A stretch of DNA of 64,000 bases from Apium graveolens (Eukaryota; Streptophyta; Magnoliopsida; Apiales; Apiaceae): NCBI RefSeq assembly GCF_009905375.1, contig NC_133652.1, positions 122,595,797 to 122,659,796 of the forward strand, written 5' to 3'. Under the pieces are notes generated by a model. The model made no database searches, was not told the origin of the DNA, and saw only the letters and a list, made by a program, of their open reading frames with translations. Positions 33,922 through 44,887 of this stretch are shown piece by piece. Every line of letters starts with the position of its first letter. Within the stretch, counting starts at the first letter, position 1. The position numbers and the translations under genes are program-made.

Positions 33922-36900
33922 ATGGCACCTAAGGATTTAATCATTGATGGAGCTAAGTTTGTTCCAAACAACTATGCTGCAATTCTTGATCATGCTGAAG
34001 CTCCATCTGAATTGCATTTTGTGCAAGATCTTCTTGCACATAGTGAGATTGGGTATGCATTAACCCAGCCTTCAGTCTTTTCGAGCCAACAAGTTCTGAC
34101 GTTTTGGCGGACTGGGCATTTTGATGATGGTGGTAAACATGGCACTCCCAGTATTGCTTTCGAAGTGGGTGATTCATCTTATACAGTCACTTCTCGTACA
34201 ATACGCAAAGCTCTACATCTCCCAGAAGATTGTACCTTTTCAATTCCAGAAGAATCAGCTCTTCAGGAGTTAATGGCAAATTTGGGGTATGAAAGGAGTT
34301 TGGCAAAACTTGGGCAGTTGAAACGGGCTCATATCAGAAGAGAATGGAGCTTCTTCTTCGACTGCATCACCCAAGCTTTTGGGAACAAATGTTCGAATTT
34401 TGATGCTATCCCAATTCTGAGTCAGCATATCGGGTATGCTATTATCAATCAAACTCATTTTGATTTTGCAACTGGTATAATTGGTTTTATTGGGGATAGG
34501 ATGACATAGGATATGAATGTTGTCTATTTTGCTAGATTCTGTCAACTTATATATACTTTTTGTACTGATGAACCTCAATTAATCAGTTCCACAACCCCAC
34601 CTTTTAAAGTTGCAAAACGATACTTTAATGACCTGGTAAATGCTGATACTAAGAAATCAGTGGTTTGACCATTACAGATTCCTCAGTCTGTAAAACAGAT
34701 CTTAGTAAATGCTGATCCTGATACTTATAGATCTGTTTACTCTGATGTCCGACAAACAACAAACACCCAAAAACCATCATCCTCAGCACCTACCACTCAT
34801 TCTACTCAACCTACCCTCAGGAAATATCTCAAATCCTATCTCTCCACTTCACAGACTGTTCAACCCTCATCCTCAGCACCTACTGTGATGCCTTCATCCT
34901 CCAAGCCAAAGAGGATAAAGAATGTTCCTCAAACACCTCAAAAGAGGAGGAGGATGCCTTGAGAGATGAATCTGATACTGAGGAATAGGTTCCTTCTTCA
35001 GATGCTGTTGTAAGTGAAGCTGAGAAAAATACTTCTCAGAAGGATTCTGGAATTGGGGGATCTAGGCTTCTCAAAAGGCTTAGAAGAATGACAGTTCCTG
35101 AAACTCCCAAGGAATCCAAATCAACAAAGAGATACCAGAAATAGAGGGCAAAAAGGCCAGTTTCAGATGATGAAGAGGAAGCAGCTAAGGAAGGGGATCA
35201 GGAATCTCTGATCTCACAAGATAAGGAATTTGCTCCAGTCACTTCTTCTCCATCAACTCCATCTAAGGAAGCTGCTACTGAAAAGGCCAACACACCATCT
35301 GTGTCTCCTGTTCAAAAGTCTGTCTCTCCTGTTGATCCAGGCCTAAGTGCTGAAATTGATATTCAGAACCTGGTTGTGCCTGACATACTTTTCTTAGAAG
35401 CTCCACCAGCAACTAATCCTTCTACAACACATGTTCCTGATACTGTTCAAACTCCAGAGTTAACAACAACATCTTCTCTGAATCATGATGCTGATGATCA
35501 GACTTTAGGTGAGCATCAGGATTTGGCTGTTGATCAGAACTTAGAACTAGATCAGCAATTAGAGGATGCTGAAGCCTCTATTGCTACTCACACTGTTGTC
35601 TTATCAGAAGATACTGATTCTTTAAGTTCTGATGCTGCAAATGATGGAGATACTGGTGATGTTGCTCCAACTGCAGATGCTGATACAGCAGGTCCTTCAG
35701 GACATGCTCCTCAACAGACTATTCTAAAGTCTAAACTTGTTAAGAAGTTTGTTACCGGAGAAGCACCAGTACCTTGGAGTGAAACTCCTGCAGGAAAGGA
35801 GTGGACTAAGGAATGGAACTCAGTTTCATGTGTTCCAACTGAAAAGCATCTTGCTGAGCACTTGACTAAAGCTGATGAAATGTTAAATTCTGATGATTTC
35901 AAAACCCAGCTTAGAGTCACTGCATTGAGTACTAAACATCTACAAGGTCTTCATTCAACTACTCATGCAGAGCTACACAAGATTCAGGAGAAGTTTATCA
36001 AACAGGAACAAGTTTGGAAAATTGATAAGAAAAAGTTCTTCCAACCTACCATTGACAGGATTGCTTATATTGAGAAGACTCAAGATCATCAACAAGCTCA
36101 GATTGATGAAATTCTGAAAAATCAAGCTTCTCAGCAATCACAATCCAATCCTCAGTGGAATTGCTTATCTCTCTTCTACTACCTGCTGATGCCAAAAAAG
36201 GGGGAGAAAGTAATTAAGTCCAAATGCAAGACTGACGAGACACTGACAGGAAAGGATAATGAAAAAGATGATCAAGGAAACTCTGGAATGGGTAGAGGTC
36301 ATAGTCAAGGTAGAGGATTCACATTAAGACAAGCTAGTCATAGGACAAGTTCTGATACTAGGAAGAAAATAAGTTCTGCTACTGGTAAAAGGATAAGTTC
36401 TGATGAACTTTTAGATCTTGATGAGGAAATGTCAAGACAGTTATTTCTTCAGGAAAATCCAGGAATGGACTTGGAGAGTTTAATGAAAGAAGAAGCTAGG
36501 CTTAAATCAGAGAAAGTCACATCTAAATCTGAAGCTTCTGGTAAAAAGCCACTTCCAAAACTCAAAGGCATTGTGATCAAAGAAAAGACACTTACTGAAG
36601 CAACATTGGCAAGATCACAACCGCAGATAGATCCAAGATCCAAGGGTAAAGAAAAGGTTGGTGAACCTATCAAGGTTTATGTGCCTCCTGAGGATGAAGA
36701 AATTACTGATGAAAAGGATAATCTTGCTCTGACTTCAAGAAAAGTTCTTAAAACAACCTCTGACATGGCTCAAGTTGTTCAGAGTCAAGAAATTGTAAGT
36801 TCTGATATTCAGAAGAAGCAAGTAACCTCTGACATAGCTCAAGTTAACTTGATATCAGAAGATAGACCAAAGACACTCCTACCAGGATTCACTAAAGCAA

Positions 36901-37643
36901 AACAGACTCAACCTTTGAAGACTACTGCAAGTGGTTTTGGAGCAAGAGTAATTACTGGAAAGGAAGCTAGAGATAAAACTGGATTGGGAAGTGCTGATGA
37001 AAGAAGAATACATAACACTACCAATGATCCAACTTCCTTGAGTGAACCAGGTATTGGAGCAACTCCTGAGAGATTGAATCAACTGGAATCTGTACAAATG
37101 GTTTACCATACCTACTTGAAAGAATACATCATGTTATATTTCATGACAGATGGTAGGGTTTATCATATAAGACAAAATGCCATTCCATTGAAGTATTTTG
37201 AAGAATTGGAGCATGTACTTTTCTTACTTCAAGTGGATGACAGAATAACAGGAACTGCTGCAAACTATTTAAAAGAACAGATTCAGAGACAGAAAAGGCT
37301 TTATTCTGTTAAGTCTGACAGCATATATGTTCCAAAGTACAGAGATCACAATGGTGATATAGTTGAAATGAAGCCCAACACTGCTAAGATTATAACTACC
37401 TTTCTGGGGTACAGGGCTGTTGAATTCAATCTTGAGTCTGATAAAGCTTATTTAATCAGACTAGATCAGGATATAAGAAAAGCAAAGATCAATGATCTCA
37501 GAGCTAAAATCTTTTAAACTGGTGAAGATACTGCAGAGCTTAAAGATGCCAAAAGGAGAATGATTGATGAACTTAGATATGCTGAGAAATGTTTGTTGAA
37601 GAACTATCTCAGAACAACTCCTGACATCAGAGAGATCAGATGA
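33922..37643 (+). pseudogene. E4 aORF, broken by stops and a frameshift
   Basis: This extra ORF has about 1240 codons and no recognised function. The N-terminal domain (33922 to about 34600) shares its pattern with the other aORFs: HIRREWSFFFDCITQAF, then SNFD, then YFARF after the TAG at 34507-34509. A TGA occurs near 34666 and a frameshift near 34940. The frame is then open from about 35290 to TAA at 37515-37517 and would end at 37643. The middle is Ser/Thr/Asp-rich with many GCTGATA/TTCTGATA motifs. A PPT-like tract lies at 36199-36208. The C-terminal domain (about 37080-37640) has LKYFEELEHVLFLLQ and YLKEQIQRQKRLY. No signal peptide or membrane span is evident. Confidence 0.83.
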
Positions 37644-37840
37644 TGAAGCCAAGTCAAAGATCTACAACTGCTTAAATTCTGATATTTGTACAGACTGAAG
37701 TTGTTATCAGAAGTTGAATATTGGTAAAGCTTTAAGGACTATAAGTTGTAGTTATCTAGTCTAATTCTCATGCATTTGTACTTAATATTTTTGACATCAT
37801 CAAATATCCGTTAAACTTGTATATTATGCTAATTTACAAG
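37644..37840 (+). other. E4 3' untranslated region
   Basis: AT-rich, with two more TCTGATA/TTATCAGAAG motif copies. Nothing else is seen. Confidence 0.6.
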
Positions 37841-37851
37841 TTGGGGGAGAT
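37841..37851 (+). other. E4 polypurine tract
   Basis: TTGGGGGAGAT lies directly before the TG of the 3' LTR. Confidence 0.92.
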
Positions 37852-38463
37852 TGTTAGATATATTTGATAATGTCATGGCTAATATAATTTATGTTTAGAT
37901 TTCAGATCTTATTTAACAGGACAAATCAGTACTTAACTGTTGATCAGTACTTATACTGGAAGTCAGGACTTAAGGATATTAGTACTTATATTATCAGAAG
38001 ATAATCATCAGAAGTTAGATATCAGAACTTAAGTGCTGAAGGACGATCAGATAAGGACAGTAGCTGATTAAAGGAAAGAAGATCAAGATAAATATAAGAA
38101 GAGATATGCATGAAGAAGGAGTTCCGTGAAGAATGGAATACTTGGACGAAAAGATATCTGATTGATATGTTTTAGGAAGCAGAATTATATTCCATATCAA
38201 TTAGCGATTATCTTGTAACTGTGTAGTATATAAACACAGACATAGGGTTTACACTATAAAAGTTATCATATTCGAGAAGATTATTCATTGTAACCCTAGC
38301 AGCTCTCGTGATATTTGTTCATCACTGAGAGGTAACAGTTCCATACTGTAACAGAGTTTATTGTTTCAATAAAGTTTGTTTTCTGTTACTTAATATATTA
38401 AATATCGATTTGGTTGTATTATACACTATATTCACCCCCTTATACAGTGTGTGTGACCTAACA
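37852..38463 (+). repeat. E4 3' LTR, 612 bp
   Basis: It has the same length as the 5' LTR and about nine substitutions by eye. The target duplicate CCCTC follows at 38464-38468. Confidence 0.98.
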
Positions 38464-39529
38464 CCCTCAATTTGCTGAAGCGAAGAGAGAAGAAAATGCC
38501 AGATTGAAGCAGGAAAAGAAGCAAGTTGTTCTAGATGCTAAAAAGACTAAATAAAAGAAAGGGCAAATTGCTATCTTGGCCAAGCTATATGCTGTAAATT
38601 CATCACAACAAATTCCTACTCAACCACATGAAATCATTGAATCTCAAGATCCAAAGAAGCAAGTTGAACAACATAAGAAGTCTCTAAGAATCAAGGAATT
38701 GGCTAAAAAAACCAAAAGGAAACTAGACATTGTTGATAAGGAATTGGAGAATCAGTTTCCCAAGAAATCCACTTCAACTACAACTCAAGCATCAAAACCC
38801 TCTGTGGTATTTGAAGATATCAAGGTGGCGGATCCTTACAAGAACATTCATGGTGAACCTATTGTGCCTAAGGATGAGCCAATAGAATGGGAGAACATAC
38901 CAATTCCTGACTTCAGTTTACCAATCCTCAGCAAGCCAAAAAGAACAAAGTCAAGAGCAGTCAAGAAAGTGAAGTTATCACCTCTCAAATCCAAATCTCT
39001 AGTCAAAGCTCAATCTAAAGTCAACAAAGGAGATTATGTGTACTTGTGTGACATCAAGGAGTTTTCTGATCTAAACCTCTATCTAGATGAACTAGATGAA
39101 GTGAGAGAGATTGATGCATACAGAAACCTAACTGAAATGTTAGTGTTCAAGTACAAGGGAGGAAAGGAGATTCAGTGGCCACTTCACGAGATCCTTCAAG
39201 AAAGCCAAGTTGTGCTGATTAAGGTTTATTCATCTTTCAAGAAGAAATTTAGGTTCAATGTTACTGCAAGAAGATTGGTACTGAAGAAGATTGAAGAACT
39301 AAGGAGTGTTAGAGCTAAAGATGCACTTCCAAAGACTCTAATCAATCCTTACACAGCGAGAAGAGTGCATCTAAGGCCCTACTGGCTGATAGAGTTCATG
39401 GATGACAAAGGAGTGAGAAGATTTTTCACCTTAGAAGACCAATTGAGCATCTCTAGCAATGAGACTCTCTTAGAAATGCAAGAAAAGCTAAATCTCTCCG
39501 AATCTGATGAACTGGAATTCCACAGGTAG
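38464..39529 (+). pseudogene. E3 aORF, C-terminal part (after E4)
   Basis: It continues the E3 aORF in the expected order. A stop near 38551 is followed by a long open stretch from 38576 to 39529. It matches the R C-terminal part (KGDYVYLCDIKEF, KYKGGKEIQWPLHEILQES, LRPYWLIEFMDDKGVRRFF) and ends with SDELEFHR. This domain is rich in Lys and Glu and well conserved between the two copies, which suggests it matters to the element. The function is unknown. Confidence 0.88.
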
Positions 39530-39770
39530 CTCCAAAATCTGATTGAAGAAAACAACGGAAAGCTTGGAAAGAGATCCAGACCTTCAAGGAACTATATAAA
39601 TCTGCTCAGGCTAGAGGAGCACCTTGAAAATGACTGTGAGCTAAACTTTGTACATTCTGTTAGTTAAAGCACTTTTTAGTATTATCTACTTTCTTTTAAA
39701 GTTGTATTTTTAGGGTGTTTTTTTATCATCAAGTATCTCTTAATTTATGGCTACAATTCCAGTAGACATA
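39530..39770 (+). other. E3 3' untranslated region
   Basis: This lies between the aORF stop and the PPT and has the same layout as R 12129-12351. Nothing else is seen. Confidence 0.6.
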
Positions 39771-39783
39771 AATTGGGGGAGAT
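39771..39783 (+). other. E3 polypurine tract
   Basis: AATTGGGGGAGAT lies directly before the LTR TG. It is the same as in R. Confidence 0.93.
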
Positions 39784-40319
39784 TGTTGTGTAATGTTGTG
39801 TACTTGATGATTTCATGAACAAAACACCTTGGTAGATTTTACTTAGTGAAAATGTTGCACTCGACGGATAAGGATTATAGTCCCGACGGATAACTCATTT
39901 CAGTCCCGACGGATGATGACTTAGTATCCATTGAGTGAGTAGCTTATGTAACAATAAGTCTGTAGCACATTTCTACATACACATTGTTTAGAATCTGTAG
40001 TAGTACCTAAGTCATGTTGACTTTAACTAGATATGCAGAATAGGTTGATTAATTATACATAGATGATGTCTTGTAATTCGGCATAAATGAAATAAATTCA
40101 AGTGCCAGATTGTTACCTGACGGATAACCAATAATGAATTCGACGGATGATCAACAACCTGACGGATGATCATTAACTCGAAGGATGATCATGAACCCGA
40201 TGGAAAAAGAATTCAAATATCTGTTGACAGTGACAACACAGTCACATGCGTCGAGTGTATGCAAATGGAATGTGGTAGCCTATTCAACTGGGTTTTTGAG
40301 AACAAAGAAGCATTGTCAT
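39784..40319 (+). repeat. E3 3' LTR, left part
   Basis: It is homologous to 14417-14952 with about 32 substitutions by eye. CGACGGAT motifs lie at 39858-39935 and 40118-40250. It is interrupted by the Gypsy solo LTR; the last five bases, GTCAT (40315-40319), are the duplicated target. Confidence 0.96.
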
Positions 40320-43300
40320 TGTAACACCCCCAAATCCGGGGTCGGGGATCCGGGTTGTCACGAGTTCCATTTCCCTTAACAACACCCAATCTTAATAAAT
40401 AATCAACTACTCTGTACTGTGACCCCACAATAAACACACACACCACAAGTTATAGTCTCAGAGATGAATATCCAAAAATAATCACAAGTCATTTTATTCC
40501 ACAATTATATGCCAATACACCTTAAATAGGTTTCTGAATAAATTTACATTTCTTTGCCATTATTACAATTCATAAATATACATAATCTGATACATCAAAA
40601 GTTGAAAGCCTAGCCTATTGGTAGTTCCTACCTCAGCTATGGCGGCATCAGTGCTTCTAGAAAACTGCGGAACGTCTCCTAACCTCTTGCGAATCGGGAG
40701 CTTGGTCCGGTTCATCTTGTCTATCTGATGTTGTGTGATGAAAGAAGAAAGCAAGGGTGAGCAGCAAGCCCACCAAAATAATATGTATAATGATTAACAA
40801 TATATGAGCCTTCTCATAGTACTCATGAAAGTCTTGGTCAAAAGAAATGAACCAAGTTGATATCTTAATGCGATGAAGTCGCAAAATATTCAGTATATAT
40901 ATATATACATATATACTTTTCAAAATATTGGAAGTCCTCTTCCATGCACAATATACACAAAGTCCCAGTGTATAACTGTATAAAAAAAAATATCGTTGCA
41001 AGGTGATCTCATATATCTAACCTTGTCTCAACGTTTTTCTGAAAATCTTTGTCATTCATAAGACAATTATTAATTAGATATAAGTTTAAAAGATGAAGTT
41101 ACAAGATACCCCAATATACTTATATCTTTCCCAAATACTACTTGAACTACCACCGTTCAAGTTATAATTAGCTTCAAAAGTTCATCACATAGATGAGACT
41201 ATAAGGCAAGATTTGAATAGATTAAATCTTTAAAATATTATCAAAATAAAATGAAGTTACAAGATACTTCATTTGATGTAAACATCATTTTGAAAACTTG
41301 ACCCTGCCAACACTCAACAATCGCCCAACCGTAGCCTTTCTATCGAAGTGCTCTGGGTAGTGTTGCAGAAATTATCCAATTGGATGATGAACTCATTACG
41401 GGAGTTTGCCGCGCCAGGAAGACCACTTACGATGATCAGTCGTAGTAGTACAACCCCACCATTTTCTACATGTAGAGGAGAACCTGTCGGATTTACTTGT
41501 CAACCGAACACTGAACTCCTAAGGAATGGACCGCCTTAGCGGAACTTCCAGGCCATTTGGGCCAATATAATAAGGCTGGGCCGGCGCTACTCGGCCACTT
41601 ACGCCACTCCTAGTTCAGATGAAATCCATGACTCTGAAACGTAAAGCTTGTCCCCACTTTCCCCAAGTAGAAACTTGTTGATACGGCTCCACCAAGAAGT
41701 CGTATCTATTTGGAAAGGAGAACTCACCGATATTTCCCAGGCGATGCCTGTTAATGGATTAACTTGTTCCAAGAATTTTACTTCCCGAGTGTTGGGTAAG
41801 TAATCAATTCATTTATCAAAACAGCAACCTTGTTGCGAATATAAAACACACCACAGAGCCGGATCCCTCAGGTTTTGAGCGAGTATTTAAATCCCCTTCG
41901 AAAGGAGGATCTTAAAAAAATGAGTTTTGGGATCCGCTCTAACTTTTAAAAAAATCATTTTGAAGACTCGCAAAACATTTTTAAGAATGTTTGGAGTGAA
42001 GCTGATTTAATGAAGTAAATCAATCCCCAGAATATTTAGAAAATGTCTGAATATTATTATTTAAATAATATTCCCATAAAGAATAATCTTTATAAAATAA
42101 TTGAAGTAGAAGTATTAAAACTTATACTTGAAATGAATAGGTCATAAGCCCTCGAATGAATATTCAAATAATATTCAAATAATAAAATAAACTGAGTCAT
42201 AAGCCCTCGAATGAATACTCAAATTAATATTCAATTAAGTAAAATAAAGGTATCGAATAAACCTTATTCGATCCATAGTTTTAAAAACTATATCCATATA
42301 TATATAAATATATATATATATATAATATACTCGGGAACATCGACTCCCGGTTTAGAAATATGTTCACCTTTTATCCCCTATACTAAGGGTATACGCAACT
42401 ACTTGCTTATTTCTAGCATAGGTATTATGCAACTATAAGCATTGAAATCAACAGATAGATAACCAGATTACGAAACAGACATGCATATATACCATATCAG
42501 CATGCTCCAATATATCGCAAAATTTGCTAATAACAATCATGCACTATCACAAGATAATGCATATACATATATTTACATCACAACAACAGTATATCGGGTA
42601 GAAAACTTGCCTGAGCGACTGGGGGTTACAAATGGCTCGGGACGAGTCTGGTAACCTATAAACAACAAGTAAGTTGGAATTAAACTAAAGTCACTTGTAA
42701 ATCTATACTCTAACCAACTCAGACTCTAACGCTCGTTTTGCGCTTACTGATTCTCTTAAGTCACTCGAGTACCCTCGGCTCCACCATTTTTAATAATTTA
42801 ACCTTTACGAGTTTTAAGGCGATTCCTTCGCGAGTGTCTTACCAACTGCCTAACACACTTACCATAAATGTTTCATGCATTAATTAACCCTTTTTGGTCT
42901 TTAACCTATGTTTCAAAGTAAGGCGAGGGGAAAAGTTTCGTTCGCGAAACGCCGTTACTTGAAACGGTCGTTTCTCCTAAACCGTGCATCGGAATCGAAC
43001 GAACTACATATCAAAACGAAGCTCGTAACATGAGCTATCTAAACATGGCAGTAGTCATAATCTAGCAGGGGGTTCTCGGGTCCTAATGTTATGCACAAAA
43101 ACAGTCCAAAGAAAATCGGACGTTACGACGGCTATGTTTACGCGATTACCAATGTTTAAACTACTCCAATTAACCACCAACCAACTCATAACCATCAATA
43201 CAACAAAACTTCACCTAAACCATACCACATCAGTCCATAATCTCCAAGGTTTTCAACTCAAACAACCACAATCAAGACCTATGAACTATAATCAAGCTTC

Positions 43301-44375
43301 AATTACCAAAAACACTTTCAAATCAAACCAAACTACTAATAATCACAATCCATGCTTCTCATTTCACAACACCAACCATTAAACTTACTAACAAATAAAG
43401 TAAAGGCTAGGGTTTGAAGTTTATACCTTCCTTGGGAGGTGTTAAGTTGCTAGGAAGCCTTAGGGAGCCTCCTACAAGCTTGATCTTTTCAAAGAAATCA
43501 AGAACACAAAGTTAGGCTTTGAAGTTTCTAAAAGTCCGATTTAAAGAACTGTAAAAATGAGGGTCTTACCATGATTATTTGGACGAGACTTGTGAACAAG
43601 AGTTGTAGGCCATCTCAATACCTTTCCAATGAGCTATAGAACACAATATTTGAGTGAGAAATGAAGGAGATACAGCAGTTTTAGTGTTCTGGTTCTGTTT
43701 TGGCCGAGAGCATGAAGAACAATGCCTTGGTTTCTTTTTGATTTTGATGAAAAATGATTTGTTTGGCTTGGTTGGTTTGATTTTTGTGTTTGTTTTAGTA
43801 AATTACCTAGTTACCCTTGATTTTGTGTGGTTAAAAAGCCACCACATCTCCTTCCTTCCCATGTCATGCTTGTGTCATCCTCATGATGTCATCCTCCCCT
43901 CCTTGTCCTCTTCTCATTGGTTGGGTGACATCATCCTCTCTAATCCCTTTGATTAACTTCCTAATTGTTTGCCTAATGACCGCTGATCTGTTATACGGTT
44001 CGCTTAACTTTCGTTTTCGTTTATCGTTTGAAGGATCATACCCGGGATCTTATTACTTAGGTTCCCTTAACCTTTCTCAATATATTATATTCCTTTTATG
44101 ATCCTCTCCTATAATCCTTTAATTTAAATCCTTTTTATCCTGTTACCTTTTTCTCAAATCTTTCCGTATCTAGTGTATTTCCGGGAAAAATCACAGTGTT
44201 CGGATTTGGATTCTGCCGATCTTTACATACACTTATATCCCATATAAAGTACTAATAAAATCTCAGAATATCCATATCAGAACCCCTACATAGTGTGGCA
44301 TGAAAAGTTTTCTCATTCAGCAAAAACACTATTCATAAGGGTTTCAAAAATTTCCCAAAAATTGGGGTTATTACA
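40320..44375 (-). mobile_element. Gypsy solo LTR, 4056 bp, inside the E3 3' LTR
   Basis: It has TGTAACACCC...TTATTACA ends with the 5-bp duplicate GTCAT on both sides (40315-40319, 44376-44380) and no gag or pol between. Its ends and internal blocks resemble the E6 LTR (AAATCCGGGGTC near one end, GATGATCAGTCG inside, TTGGGGTTATTACA at the other), so it belongs to the same Tekay-like group and lies in the minus orientation. The usual origin is recombination between the two LTRs of a full element. ORFs in it are short and not gene-like. Confidence 0.9.
42295..42328. repeat. AT microsatellite
   Basis: Imperfect (AT)n tract in the solo LTR. Confidence 0.9.
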
Positions 44376-44887
44376 GTCATTTCCATGCTATTATGAAGAT
44401 ATTCAAAGATGCTGGAATAGAGTAATGAAGTAGCATTGCATTAGACTTGATAGTTTTTATTTTATTATCCTGTCTTATTACTTTGTAATCTTGGTGATAT
44501 ATAAACCAAGAAGCAGTAAATAGAACAGTAACTAAGGAACTAAGCAACCAAGAGAGAAACATTTGTAAGCTGCATTCTTGGCATTTCTCTCATTCTTAGT
44601 TGTTATCATTTTGTAAGCAGCTGTGAGCTTTTTGCACACAGAGTTCTCTCGATAGATATTATATATCTCTGGTGGAATCATTCAAATCCACCAGAAATTT
44701 TTTAAAGACTCTTGTTTTTAATTACTTGTGTTTTGATTCATTTCAAGTAACTATTCCGCATTCTGCTAATCAATTCACACTTATATATATATATATTTGA
44801 GTTAGAACATTTTTATTCAAGAAAAAGTTTTAAGAATTCCATTCAACCCCCTTCTGTAATTCTTGTTTCATTGTTAAGGGACTAACA
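44376..44887 (+). repeat. E3 3' LTR, right part
   Basis: It begins with the second GTCAT copy. 44381-44887 matches 14953-15459 with about 19 substitutions by eye. The two parts total 1043 bp, equal to the 5' LTR, and end in CTAACA. The E3 target duplicate ATCAC follows at 44888-44892. Confidence 0.96.

Larger units (their letters stand above)
25190..38463 (+). mobile_element. E4: nearly complete 13.3-kb Copia element, SIRE-like
   Basis: It is bounded by two LTRs of exactly 612 bp and CCCTC duplicates. Order: primer site, gag, pol, 2.4-kb spacer with a small ORF, aORF, PPT. The LTRs differ at about nine positions by eye (1.5 percent). With an assumed 1.3e-8 substitutions per site per year that is roughly 0.6 million years. 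It is the youngest dated insertion here, yet gag, pol and aORF carry at least one stop each, so it would depend on proteins from other copies. Confidence 0.97.
14417..44887 (+). mobile_element. E3: Copia element with two later insertions
   Basis: The element has LTRs at both ends, a 5-bp target duplication, a tRNA-Met primer site, gag, pol, spacer, aORF and PPT in the order of the SIRE lineage. Without E4, the solo LTR and their target duplicates it is about 13.1 kb long. Many stops and frameshifts in all ORFs show that it is dead. The LTRs differ at about 50 of 1043 positions by eye, about 5 percent, so it is older than E4. Confidence 0.95.

Noticed and set aside
43086..43382. 98-codon ORF in the solo LTR
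   Set aside because: Thr/Asn/His-rich translation of AC-rich DNA within an LTR; no motif.
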